64,000 bases of DNA from Mycoplasmopsis synoviae ATCC 25204 (GTDB taxonomy: Bacteria > Bacillota_I > Bacilli_A > Mycoplasmatales > Metamycoplasmataceae): the NCBI RefSeq assembly GCF_000969765.1, contig NZ_CP011096.1, positions 186,001 through 250,000 on the forward strand, written 5' to 3'. This document shows, piece by piece, positions 30,653-42,315 of the stretch. The position numbers and the translations under genes are program-made. The notes under the pieces are model-generated. The model was not told the DNA's origin. It made no database searches and saw nothing but the letters and a program-made list of their open reading frames with translations. Position 1 is the first letter of the stretch, and each line of letters begins with the position of its first letter.

Positions 30653-30823
30653 ATGCTTAGTAAACATTTCAATAATAAATACAATTTAAATTCAATTTAT
30701 GCAATTGAAATGTTTTCATATTTTATTGCGATTATTAACTTTATTGCCAAAGCTATTTTTAAGAATAACAAAAAGGCTAATAAAACCGGAATCAAGCAAT
30801 TCTTATATTTTAAGCAACTTTAA
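30653..30823 (+). CDS. Small leader ORF before the opp operon
   Basis: A 56-residue frame starting MLSKHFNNKYNLNSIYAIEM. It contains one hydrophobic stretch (FSYFIAIINFIAKAIF) and a Lys-rich tail. No strong ribosome binding site precedes it. It lies between the opp promoter and a strong hairpin, so it may be a leader peptide whose translation controls that hairpin, or a small membrane protein. Function unknown. Confidence 0.45.
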   Translation: MLSKHFNNKYNLNSIYAIEMFSYFIAIINFIAKAIFKNNKKANKTGIKQFLYFKQL

Positions 30824-30846
30824 TATTTTAATTATAAAAATAATAT

Positions 30847-30873
30847 AAAAGCAGGCTTAAAGGCCTGCTTTTT
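30847..30873 (+). terminator. Terminator-like hairpin before oppB (possible attenuator)
   Basis: A perfect 10-bp stem AAAAGCAGGC / GCCTGCTTTT with a 6-nt loop and a run of five Ts, 16 nt before the oppB ATG. A terminator here, with no promoter visible between it and oppB, suggests partial termination or regulated readthrough. Confidence 0.75.
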
Positions 30874-30888
30874 AACAAGGAGACACAA

Positions 30889-31959
30889 ATGAAAGAAACT
30901 AAACTCAAGAAGCCAAGCTCAAGCTCGGTTATGCTTGAAAAAATAGTGCCTAATTATGTAACGCTTGATAATAGCTCACTAGATGAAAAAAAGTGATACG
31001 TAAAACTTTTTAACGTTGAAAGTCCATTGCTAAAAAGCACTTGAAGATTTACCAAAATTATTTTAGAATTCTTTACTATAGCTTTTATTGTTATTACTAT
31101 TACTTTCTTTTTAATTAACTCAGTGCCAGGAGATACCGGAGTAGAAAGTGGGCTCTCGGAAGCACAAAAAGTAGCAGTAAGGCAGCAATTAGGATTAGAC
31201 CTACCACTATTTAATAGATATTTAAATTATATTCGTGATTTATTTAGAGGTGACTTTGGGGTATCTTTAAGCGTTTTCCCAAGAACTTCTATAAATGATT
31301 TTATCTTCGATCGGCTTATTACTTCGCTTTACGTTGGACTATGAAGTGTTTGTCTTACTGTAATGATCGGGGTACCGGTTGGAGTTATAGTAGGAAAGCG
31401 TCCTGATGGAATCTTAGATAACATAACAACCGTTATTATTTCGATTTTATCATCAGTTCCTTCGCTAATATTTGCCATACTTCTGCTTATCTTAGGAAAA
31501 AATTTAAACATACCTTATATATTTGACGTTAAGAACTTTGCAACCTATGTATTGCCTGGATTTGCCTTGTCACTAGGTTCGATAATTGTTTATATTAAAT
31601 ATATAAAAACAGAGCTTAATAGAGAGCTAAACTCTATGCATTCAAAATTCTGCTACCTTAAAGGACTTTCAAGAAGTAGATTTGTTTGAACTCATGCTCT
31701 TAAGCCATCGCTATTCCCAATTGCAACCTTTTTCCCAGCCGTGGTACTAGGGAGCTTTGTTGGGTCAATATTTATAGAAAGAATCTTTACTATAACTGGT
31801 TCTGGAAATATTTTATTTAGCGCCATAACCTCAAAAGATTACAACATAATCTTATTCCAAGTAGTATTCTTTTCACTACTTACCATACTATCATACACCA
31901 TACGTGACATACTATACGAACTTATCGATCCAAGAATTAGAAGAAAAGGAGGAAGATAA
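30889..31959 (+). CDS. oppB: Oligopeptide ABC transporter permease OppB
   Basis: A 356-residue permease with a long cytoplasmic N-terminus (about 55 residues) before the first helix (TIAFIVITITFFLINSVPGD). About six helices follow. RQQLGLDLPLFNRYLNYIRD and LFRGDFGVSLS are typical of OppB/DppB. The coupling loop is near LKGLSRSRFVWTHALKPSLF. It forms the membrane channel with OppC. AAGGAG precedes the ATG, and its stop overlaps the oppC start (TAATG). Confidence 0.93.
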
Positions 31960-32948
31960 TGAAATTTGGCCTTAAGCCTACTAAAGCAAAAACGCAATCT
32001 AGAAACGATTTATCAAACAAAGACGCGCCTAACCCGCTGCTAAAGCCTTTTGCTTATCAGCAATGAAAAATGGTCGGTAACATTTTAGAATACCGTGAAA
32101 GTGCTTATCTAAAAACTTCACTAAGCCCATTTAAACAATTTTTAAATAGATATTCAAAGAGCTGATCTGGAGTATTTGGTTTTGTATTTTTAGTTGCAAT
32201 CTTTTTATTAACTTTCCTATTTCCTTTAATTTGAAACGATACCTCAGCAAGTAACGACGCCAAAGATGGCTACTTGCAACCTTTCTTTAAAGGGCATTTA
32301 TTAGGAACTACTTCAAGAGGAAATGACTTTTGAACATTAATTTGACACGGTCTTAGATATTCACTTCTACTATCACTTGTTGTTACATTAGTGGAAGTGT
32401 TTATCGGAGTTACATTTGGAATTTTAATGGGACACTTTGAATGATTTGATAAAGCTTTTACGTTTTTTATTAAAATCTTTTCAGTTATACCAACCATTAT
32501 TATTTTGATACTTGTAACTATAGTAATAAATCCTACCTTTTGAGTTATAGCTCTAGCGCTTAGCCTTACCGGATGAACTGGAATGGCTAACCAAATAAGA
32601 GCTCAAGTTAAACGTGCTAAAAACTTTGAATGAATTTCTGCATCTAAAGTTTTAGCTACTCCTACTTATAAAATTCTTCTAAGCTATCTTCCAGTTATAG
32701 TTCCAATACTAGTTACTCAGCTAGTATTTACCATCCCTGGAGTTATACTTTCAGAAACTTCACTTGCTTTCATAGGGCTTTCAATTCCTGATGCCATAAC
32801 CCTTGGTACATTAATTAACGAAGGAATAAATACATTTTCAATTTATCCTCGTTATGTACTAATTCCTGCTAGCTTTTTAATAGTTATAACCACTAGCGTT
32901 CAATTAATAGGATCTGCGATCCAAACTAGCCTTCTAAAACAAAGATAA
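31959..32948 (+). CDS. oppC: Oligopeptide ABC transporter permease OppC
   Basis: A 329-residue permease with a long basic cytoplasmic N-terminus (about 70 residues) and then six helices. HLLGTTSRGNDFWTLIWHGLRYSLLLSL is the usual OppC periplasm-to-membrane region, split here around two TGA-coded Trp residues. The coupling helix lies at EWISASKVLATPTYKILLSY. It partners OppB and is energised by the two ATPases that follow. Confidence 0.93.
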
Positions 32949-32953
32949 TTACC

Positions 32954-34711
32954 ATGAAAAAATACTATAAAGAAACTACTAATTTTAAAACAACCTATCG
33001 TCCGATTGTCGAAGGTTTAGATACAATGCTTAACGCCTACCCAGAGCGTGATGTACTTGTTCAAATTAGGCATCTAGATATCATTTATGGCTCAGGATTT
33101 AAAAAATTCAGAGCCATAAATGATTTATCACTAAATATTTATCAAGGTGAAGTTTTAGGGCTTGTAGGAGAATCAGGATCAGGAAAGTCAACCACCGGGA
33201 GAGCAATAGTAGGACTTACCCCATATCAACATGGACACATTAAACTTGAAGATGTTGTAGTTCCAAGAAAATTTAGCCGTGGCTTTAAATTTGGAAAAAA
33301 ACTTCAAGATTACAAAAAAACTCTTAATTATATGGCCAACAAAGTGCAAATGATCTTCCAAGATCCGGCCAATTCACTGAATCCAAACAAAAACATTGAA
33401 AAGGTAGTTAGCGAAGGGCTAGATAACCTTAAAAACTCAAGGCTAATAGCGCTTGCTACGTTTGACCTTGCTGTTTTAAAAGAACTATCTACCAAAGGAT
33501 ATAAAAAAGAGCTTTGCACATTTTTAAAAGTTGCAGAAAAAAAATACTATTCAACTTTTGAATCATCACACGTTTTCAACAAAAAAACGCTATATACAGA
33601 CGTTAGAGATTATTTTGCTAAAGCAAATAAGCCCGAGTCTAAAGAACTTGTTAAATTCTTAAACGATAAATCTAAAGAGCGTGAAAAATTTGAAAAAATG
33701 TCAGATAAAGCCCTTAAAAAGCATTTAATTGTTGACATTTTAAAACAAGTAGGACTTGATAAATCAGTTCTTAGTAGATACCCACTGGAATTTTCCGGTG
33801 GACAGCAACAAAGAATCGGTATTAGCCGTAGTATAGTTCTAAGACCTAAAATGCTAGTAGCTGATGAACCTATCTCAGCGCTTGATGTTTCGATACAAGC
33901 TCAAGTTGTTAATATCTTTAACGAACTTAAAGAAAAATTCAACCTTACCATTTTATTTATAGCTCACGACCTTAGAATGGTTGAGTATATCTCAGATAGA
34001 ATAGCAGTTATATATAAAGGTACCCTTTTAGAAGTAGGGCCAACTCATGAAGTTGTTAAAAACCCACTTCACCCTTATACAAAATCTCTGCTTGACGCTG
34101 TTCCTTCGATAGAGTCTAAAAAAGGAAGCCTAATAGGATTTGTATACGATCCTTCAATGCATAAATACACCAAAGAAGTCCAACCAGTTTGAAACGATTT
34201 AGGTAATAAGCATTACGTATTTGCTACCAAAGAAGAAATCTCAGCTTGAAAAGCAAATAAATATGACCAGCTTTCAACTAGAAAAGACGCGCCAAAATCA
34301 GAATTTGACATTCAGACTCATTCTTTTGGTAAAGATGCTAAAACTAAAAAACCATTATCTAGCAGTCTTTTAGCTAAATTAAAAGAACTAAAAGAAAGCT
34401 TAGCTAAAGCTACAAAACCAGCTAAGGCTAAACCAATGCAATCTAAGCCAGCTCAAGCAAAGCCATTAGATCCTAAAGCAGCAGCGCCTGCTACAAAGGA
34501 AGTACCTAAAGCTAAGCCTGAGGCAAATTTACAAGATAAATCTAATAAAGCCAACTCAAAAAGTCAACTTCATTCAGAATTAAATAATACAAAAACCGCT
34601 AAAGATAGCGTACTTGAAGAATTTAGAAACGATAGCAAAGTATCTTCAGCTAGAACTGCTCAAGAATCAAGAAGATCTTGAAATCTAGATAAATTAGATA
34701 AGAAAAAATAG
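32954..34711 (+). CDS. oppF: Oligopeptide ABC transporter ATPase, OppF type, with insertion and tail
   Basis: A 585-residue ATPase. Walker A is GESGSGKSTTGRA (about residue 72) and the Q-loop is MIFQDPANSLNPN. An insertion of about 100 residues, rich in Lys and helix-forming, precedes the signature FSGGQQQRIGISR (about 280). Walker B is LVADEPISALDVS, and the H-loop is IAHDLRMV. The P-x-SLNP and SALDVSIQAQVV wording is OppF-like rather than OppD-like, although the gene comes first. After the usual end a tail of about 170 residues continues, rich in Lys, Ala and Pro, through two TGA-coded Trp residues. This tail looks disordered. Confidence 0.88.
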
Positions 34712-34720
34712 GAGTAAATT

Positions 34721-36019
34721 ATGAATAAAGAATTTAAAGGTTATTCAAAGCTTTACGATAAACCGTTAAAGCATGAAAATAAAAATACCTATCATGAATT
34801 AAAAGATAGTTTTACTCATCATAAAAAAGTTTCTAAATGAAAACAAGTTGAAAATAATTACAAATCTTTTTTAGAAAAGCTAAGATTTGCTAAAAAAGAA
34901 TTCAGACTTCAAGATTTTATTAAAAATGCCAAAACTGAAAAAGTTTTTGGTAAAGATACCGTGGTTGCAGCTGAAATTGAAGATATCCATCTATCATTTT
35001 TAAATCCAGCTAACCCTAAAGAAAAAAACGTGGTTCTTCGTGGAACTAGCCTTAAAATTTATGAAGGTTATGTTCACGCGATAATAGGAGAATCAGGTTC
35101 AGGAAAATCTGTTATTACATCGCTTCTTTACGGATTAACCGGAAATAACGCAGTAATTGACTTTGGAAAAATTAAGTTATTTAACAACGAAGTTCAAGAT
35201 TTTACATTTACCGATTGAGAGAATCGTAAAATTAGAGGAACTATAGTTTCAGCTGTTTTCCAAAACCCGATGTCAATTTTAGATCCGACCATGAAAGTTG
35301 GAAAACAAATAACCGAAGGACTATTAATTAATAAGGTAGTTAAAACCAAAATGGAAGCTAAAAAAGTAGCGCTTGAATACCTTAAGATGACAAAAATTAA
35401 TAATCCTGAAAAAATCATGAACGCATACCCTCATGAACTTTCTGGAGGTATGATTCAAAGGATAGCTATCGCTAGCGTAATGAGTCTTAAGCCAAAAATC
35501 TTGGTAATGGACGAACCTACCACAGCCTTAGATCCTACCGTTCAAGCGCTTGTTCTTGATATCGTTAGAGAATTTCAAGAAAAGCTAAAAATTGCAATAG
35601 TTTTCATAACCCACGATCTTGGGGTGGTGGCTTCTATTAGTGATTTTATAAGCATAATGTATGCTGGACAAATCGTAGAAACTGGAACCAAAGAAGAAAT
35701 CTTAGAGCATCCACAACATCCTTATTCATGAGGGCTAATAATGTCAATGCCAGATTTTAACAACTCTGAAAAGCTAACTACAATTCGTGGTAGCGTTCCA
35801 TCATCGCTGAATAACATTAAAGGTGATGCCTTTGCAGTAAGAAACGACTACGCTCTAGGAGTGGATTTAGAAGTAGAACCTGCAATGTATCAAATCTCTG
35901 ATACTCACTACGTAAAAAGTGCGCTTCTTGATGAAAAAGCGCCTAAATACGAGCTTCCACCTTTAATTAAAAAAATGTGACAAAAATATCATCAAAAATT
36001 AAAAGAATTACACCAATAA
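34721..36019 (+). CDS. oppD: Oligopeptide ABC transporter ATPase, OppD type
   Basis: A 432-residue ATPase. The first 80 or so residues are a charged extension unlike typical OppD. Then Walker A IIGESGSGKSVITS (about 122), Q-loop VFQNPMSILDPTMKVGKQI, signature HELSGGMIQRIAIAS (about 240), Walker B ILVMDEPTTALDPTVQ and H-loop FITHDLGVVA. The C-terminal region resembles the oligopeptide-transport domain but lacks an obvious Cys-rich iron-sulfur motif. GGAG precedes the ATG by 7 nt, and GGAG follows for the next gene. Confidence 0.9.
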
Positions 36020-36029
36020 AGGAGTATAA

Positions 36030-39000
36030 GTGGCAAAAGTAAAACACGTATATAAATACTTAATTGCGGCAGTTAGCTTTTTAGTAGCCGGTGGTGTCTC
36101 GCTTGGAGCTGTAAAGCTATATAGCGATAACTCTAGCCAAACTAAAGGAGCGCTTAACCCTGCTGAAAATGAATTAGTAAATGTATTTCTAGCTAAAGAT
36201 TCTAGCCCAGAATTAAAATTTCTACTTCAAGATAAAAAAACTAGCGTTGCTAGTTTTGGAAAATACCAAGACGGTCAAGATAATCTAGATAGAGTGACAT
36301 ATAATGGAAGATCATATGAATATGAGGATTTTTTCAATGTATTTTACCTACAAAATGGATTTTTACCAGTACTTGAGATAAGCTATGGTTCATTTAAGTT
36401 CTACAATGAATATCTAGAAGCGGTTCCACCTCATGAATTTCTAAAATTCGCTCAATGATTTGTTAAAAACGTATCATGAGGACCTGACATGTTAACACTA
36501 AAATCATTTAGCATAGTTAAAGGAGTTCAAAGAGATGGTAACTCTATAACACTAGGGCAACACTTAAACGCTAATAAAGAACTTCAAACCATAAAATTCT
36601 ATCCTGATGCTTTCTTTGGGTCTCTTTCTCTATATTCATTTTTAGCCGGAGAAGGAAACCTTCAAGATTCTCTACTATATCGTTTAAATTCAGTATCAAT
36701 AACCGAAGAAGAACTTGACTTTTTCCTTAAAAATGCTAAAAAATTAAACATCCTAGCTAATGAACCTAGAAATACTCAACAAAGTAACATCAAATTTAGA
36801 AATCTTTTAGCAGCGCAAAGACTTCAAAATAGAAAACTTTACGTTTATAGCGATTCAGAAGCTGGCGTAAAACAAGTAGTATTTTTAAAAGAATACGACC
36901 CTGAAAGCGCTAGCTCTCAAAGCGAGGCTCAAGCAAGACTTAGAGATCTTTTAAAAGATCCTTCTTTTGTATTTGATTCTTCAAAACTTAAAGAATACTA
37001 CGTATCAGGTCTTGGAATGGCTAACGCTGATTTACTAAGCAAAACCTATCCAGAATTAGCTTCACTAGATTTAACACCAAGCGAAGAAAAAGAAACCGAC
37101 TTAAAAAATCTTCCAGTTACAAGAAACGGAAGAATGGCGCTATATCTACGTTTTGTAGATGCAGCTAAAGGTGATGGTGCAATAGAAGCAGCTAAAAAAG
37201 CTGAAGAAGCTCTAGAAGCTAAAGTTTTAGAAGATCTTCAAACCAATGCAAATGATACTGATGCTAAAGCTAAAGTAGCAGCAGAACTTGACGCAATTAA
37301 AAAAGCATTATATACTCCAGATGAAACTCTTTTAGTTACAGATTATGATTATTCAGCGCAAGCTTTATCAAACTTAGATGAATTAGAAAAATACGAATTC
37401 AGCCAGCCAACTGTTGATTTTTTAGACTACTACGATCTAAAAAGCCTTGTTGGAAAAACATTTAACCTATACCAAAGCCCTCAACCACAACAAGATCAAA
37501 GCGAGTCTCAAGAACAAAGTGAAACTCAAGAGCAAAGCTCAACAGAAAATACCGAAAATACCGCATCTGCAGTTGCACCAGGATTTCCTGGAGCTACTCA
37601 GCCAGCAACGCCTCAAACAAGTTTAATGGTGCCAGAAGCACCTGTTAAAAGTGATGCAACTGATGCTATGGCAGCAACAGTTGTTGATCTAAATGATAAG
37701 AAAAATTTAACTTTATTTTCACCTAATGGAAAAGAAGTTGAATTCGCCAAAAACTATGCAAGTTTAGTTGATGAGAGAAACTTTAAAGACGCAGAAACAG
37801 GAAAAGTTGATTTTCCAGCTTTTGATACAAACTTATTATCACAAGCTAGAGTATCAGATATTTCTGTAGAAAATGGAGTTTTAACAGTTGATTTATTAAC
37901 TCATAATGCTAAATATAGATACAGCGTTGATGCTAAATCAATGAGCGATAGAGATTGAGATTTTGTCCAAGAGCTATTTTCAAAAGCAGGATATGTTAAA
38001 TATCTAGATCCATACTTAGTAAATCTAGATAGTGATATCGTTATCCCTGAAGGCAAAAGAGAAAGAACTTTCACACTTTACTACAGTGCCTACCAAAATC
38101 TTCTTGATAATATTTCAAGAAAAATGCCTTATTTATTATCAGATAGAACCGGGCCTCACGTTGTTAAAAAAGTAAACGACCAAGGTGTTGTTGAATATAA
38201 ATTAGAAGATGGTCCATACAAAGGATTTAGCTCAGATGATAATATCGGTCTATGAGCTGTATTAAAACTAAGCGATCCTAAATTCAAAGGAATGTCAAGT
38301 GATTTCCTTCGTTTCGTTGGAGCTCACGAATACGGTCACCATATAACTCTAACCGGAGCCCAAGACTTAGGAGATAAGCAATACGATCCAGTTCTAGCTT
38401 CTGCGCAAAGCCCTAGAGGTGCAACTAATATTCAAAACTTTATCTCTAAGGAAAATCTAGACTTATATTTAAGAGCTAGAACTCACTTAGAAGCTAAAAC
38501 TACAAACCTTTACGCTCAAGGTGAAAAAGAAATAAACTCTCTTCCTGAATCAAACACTGGAAACTTTGTTAACTATGGATTCCAGAAAAAAGATGGAAGC
38601 TATGCCTACGAAACTCAAAGTGATGTTTGAGGAGCACCTAAAGCTGATCCAAGTATAGTTCGTGCTTTAACTAACCCAAAAAGAAGATTCCTTCAAAACT
38701 TTGAAGGTCTACAAAAAGCATTACAAGAAAGAAAAAAAGACTACAATCTTTCTGATAATGTTGACTTATTCGATCTTTGACTAACAAATGCATTTGACGA
38801 GCAATCTGGAACACTTAACCCTACAATAGAAGGAACTGCTCAATACTTCCAAGTAGATACTTCTTCTCCTACTGGATATACCTTTAAAGATGCAAGTAAT
38901 GATCAAATTAAAGACTATCTAAAAGATGGTTTAGGTCAAAAAATTGAATACAGCAATGGTGGATTTGTATTATTTAAATTCGTGCCATACGATCCACAAA

Positions 39001-41939
39001 ATGGATTATTCAAACTTACTTCAAATAAAGTTAGACGTGAAAACGGAGAACTTTACGTAAATATTCCTGAAGGAAGCGTTTTAACAACTGCGCAATTCTC
39101 AGAGTTAAAAAGAATCGAACGTGAATTTAACGAAAACGTTAATAACTTCATCGTTAAAAGATTTAGTTCAAATGGATGAAACACCGGTACTGCTATAACA
39201 GATACCAACGTTCAAATAACTAATGCCGTTCCATATTCACTTAGATATACATCTCAAGATGAATTAGTAAATGGTGAATATTCAAAAGCTACTGAATTCT
39301 ACAAAAACTTTGTAAACAAAAGATCATGAACAAATGGTTTATTTGGTAATGATGAATTTACATTCAGAACTGCAGAAGCCGATGATTATAATATTACCTA
39401 CTGACCATTATATTTTGCTAAAACTTCATTCTATGGTCCTGAAAGTTACCGTAATGCATTAATATTTGATGAAGGCGCTTTAACAAAAACTAGAGAATAT
39501 GCTTACAACTTCCCAGTTAGATTCCCTGGACTTTCAATAGCAGAAGTTAATGAAACCTTAACAGAATTTTTAACTTTATTCCCTAGAACTTTAACTCCTC
39601 AAGAAAGAAGTGCTAAACAAAATCAAATAAGAACTGAAGCTGAAAGAAGAAAAGTATTTGACGTATTCATGCAAACATCATATGCATGAAGAGGACATTT
39701 ACCTGAATATAATGTTGTTGATACATTAGGTGGGAATAAACTATTTTTAAATAGTACTCACCAATATGTTCCTAACTTTGCTCAAAGAAGAGTTGTATAC
39801 AATACAAATACAAAAGAAACAACATATAAAGATCCATACAAGAGTTCGTCATTTTTAAACAATACTCCAATAAGCATTAGTAACGTGGTTAATGGTCTTG
39901 TTTGATTTAAAAACCTAAACGGTAGAATTTATAGTGACTATGCACCATGAATGCGTCCAATCGGAGCAGTAGATAATGACGGACAACAATTTGCAACAGC
40001 ATATTTCTTTGCCGATGAAAATGGAACTGAAATAGAAGCTGAATCACCAGATGAAACAACAAAAGTTGATCTATCAAAAAGAAATGCTCAAACTTTAGTT
40101 GTTAATACTGACTTTGGTGTAAGCGATGTTCAAAATGGTGTTTTTGGAGCTATTAAATTAAGCCCTGGAAAAGATAAAAGAGTTCTTAATGATTTAGAAG
40201 AAATGTTTGATTTCATGACAGTTGATTATGAAAAAGCAAAAGCAACTTATGATGCAGCTACAAAACAACAAGTTCTTAATTGAGATATCGATTACGTTGA
40301 AGCTCGTTTAGATCTAGAAACATTTAGAAGTAGATACTTAAGCTTCTTACAAAACTATAAAGGTAGATTATTTACCAATAAAGAACGTCAAGATTTAATT
40401 GACTTATACTCAAAGCCTCTATCAGAAACAAAACAAGAAGTTGCAAACCAAGCAATGCAAAGATTTTTAAGATCTGGATATGTTCCATTTGCAAAAGACT
40501 ACCAACTTAAAGATTTCCTTGCTAAAAGAGATAATTTATGAGTTTTAGATAAAAACGTTGGGGTTGATAACCTTAAATCAAGCTTTGTTGATTTAACTGT
40601 TACAGATGCAGATGATAATAGAAACGTTGATAGATATCTAAAATTCGTTAAAGAATACTTTGATAAACATCAAATAATGTACGATAACTTAACATTATTT
40701 GATCTACACTTATTAACCGGAATTACATGATTCTTGCCAGATGCAAAAACTTCAAGAGGTTTCGTTAACAAAGAGGCAGGACAGCTAACCGTAAGAAACG
40801 GAGTTTCATCTGACGTTGATTTATACTTTAGCACTAAGATATCTTCAGAAACCGGATCTATATTCTCAGATTATGTATATTCATACGCTGAGCAAATAAA
40901 CCGTGATTACCTACAAACTACTTATACTCCATCATATGATCAATACGGAAACCGTCCTGATTATATTTCTGGAATAACCGAAGTTACCACCGGGCTAGAA
41001 TATATAGTAGATGCAACCGCATCAAATAAATATCAAAACTTCCAAGTGGATTCTGAGGTAACAAATAACATGCTTACTTCTAATGTGATTCCATATTATG
41101 TGGAACAAAACAATAGAAATAGAGCAGCTAAAAATGGACTTCCTAACTACGAGTCATCAAAAAGAGATAACTACTTCTACTGACTACCTAAATACACCAA
41201 CAACTTCTTTGGAAAAATAAGAAGCTTTAACAATGGTTGATATAAAGATAGATTCTATAGAACCAAACTTAACTGAGAGCTTTATGATGAACACGGTCTA
41301 GACAAGCAAGATAATTCAATTAGAATTAAAGACCTTCTTGGACAGACCGTTACTTCAAGAGCTAAAGCTTACTGACAGTACTTAATCCAATCACAAGGAA
41401 TTGGAGATAGAACCCTTTCAGGATTCTGAAGAGATAGTGATAAAGATGCGGTAGCCTTCTATGGATACTTTGATTTAGAAAAATCTCAAGATCTAAAATA
41501 CCTTGCATTTGAAAATACAGCAACTAAAGAAGTTTCATATCTTCCAGTGCATGTATCGCATACTAATAACCTATTCTACTACACCAAACAAGCGCCTGAA
41601 AATGGCTATACAGACGTGAATCGTCACTACATAAAAGACGAGCCATATCTTGACAAAAAAACAAATACTCAAAGAGTTGGTTTTGCTTCTTGAGTATCAG
41701 ATTATGCCTTAGTTTCACAATATAGAAATCGGCTAGTTTCACCTGGAAATACATACAACGTTTACTTTGCAAATTCAAACAAAGAAAAACTAGAAGATGT
41801 AGATTTAGGAAGCCTAGTATCTATGGCGGAAAACGGTAAATTATTTAACCAGTCACCTTTAACTGTTCAAAAAGTGGAAAACACCGACGGAACACATTCA
41901 GCAGTATTAAACGTAAAAGACCAATTCAATTCAAACTAG
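36030..41939 (+). CDS. Giant PDxFFG-family surface protein with HExxH zinc-protease motif
   Basis: A 1,969-residue protein, open throughout with about 30 TGA-coded Trp codons. It starts with GTG (GGAG spaced 5 nt before). One N-terminal helix (about residues 9-29) lacks a lipobox Cys, so the rest is probably extracellular on an uncleaved anchor. FYPDAFFGSLSLYSF near residue 192 fits the PDxFFG name used for mycoplasma proteins of this size. FVGAHEYGHHITLTG near residues 763-777 is a clear HExxH zinc motif. A Gln/Ser/Glu/Thr/Pro-rich linker spans about residues 480-545. It sits between the Opp ATPases and OppA, so it could cut host proteins into peptides for import. The activity is inferred from one motif only. 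Confidence 0.8.
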
Positions 41940-41946
41940 GAGTTTT

Positions 41947-42315
41947 ATGAAAAACAAAAAACTTAAATTAATTCTTGTATCATCAGCATCAGTATTAGCG
42001 CTAGCAGCAGTTACTACTGCTACAGCAATTAACCTTAAAAACACCAATTATGCAGACGCTTACAAAGGGCCAAGCACAAAAAGTGATAACGTTAAAATTG
42101 CTGAAGCTAGATTGAACCTAGAACAAAGAGATCCAAAACAAGGCTTTGTATGTAACTGTGCAATTCTGCTTACCCAACACTACGGATGACAACACACTAA
42201 AAATCAAGAACAATTAATCAAAAGCGTATTAGATAAAGCAATATTAGGAGAAACCCTTAGCAGAACCGAGCAAGAACTTCTTGACTCACTTGCTAAAGAT
42301 TGAAAAACAACTTAA
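41947..42315 (+). CDS. Small membrane-anchored protein in the opp operon
   Basis: A 122-residue protein starting MKNKKLKLILVSSASVLALA, with one N-terminal helix (residues 7-28) and no lipobox Cys. The rest is charged and holds a CNC pair near residue 70 (FVCNCAILLTQHYGW). AGGAG lies just before the ATG. Its TAA shares an A with the OppA ATG (TAATG). I do not recognise it. Its position suggests a helper of the PDxFFG protein or OppA. Confidence 0.65.
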
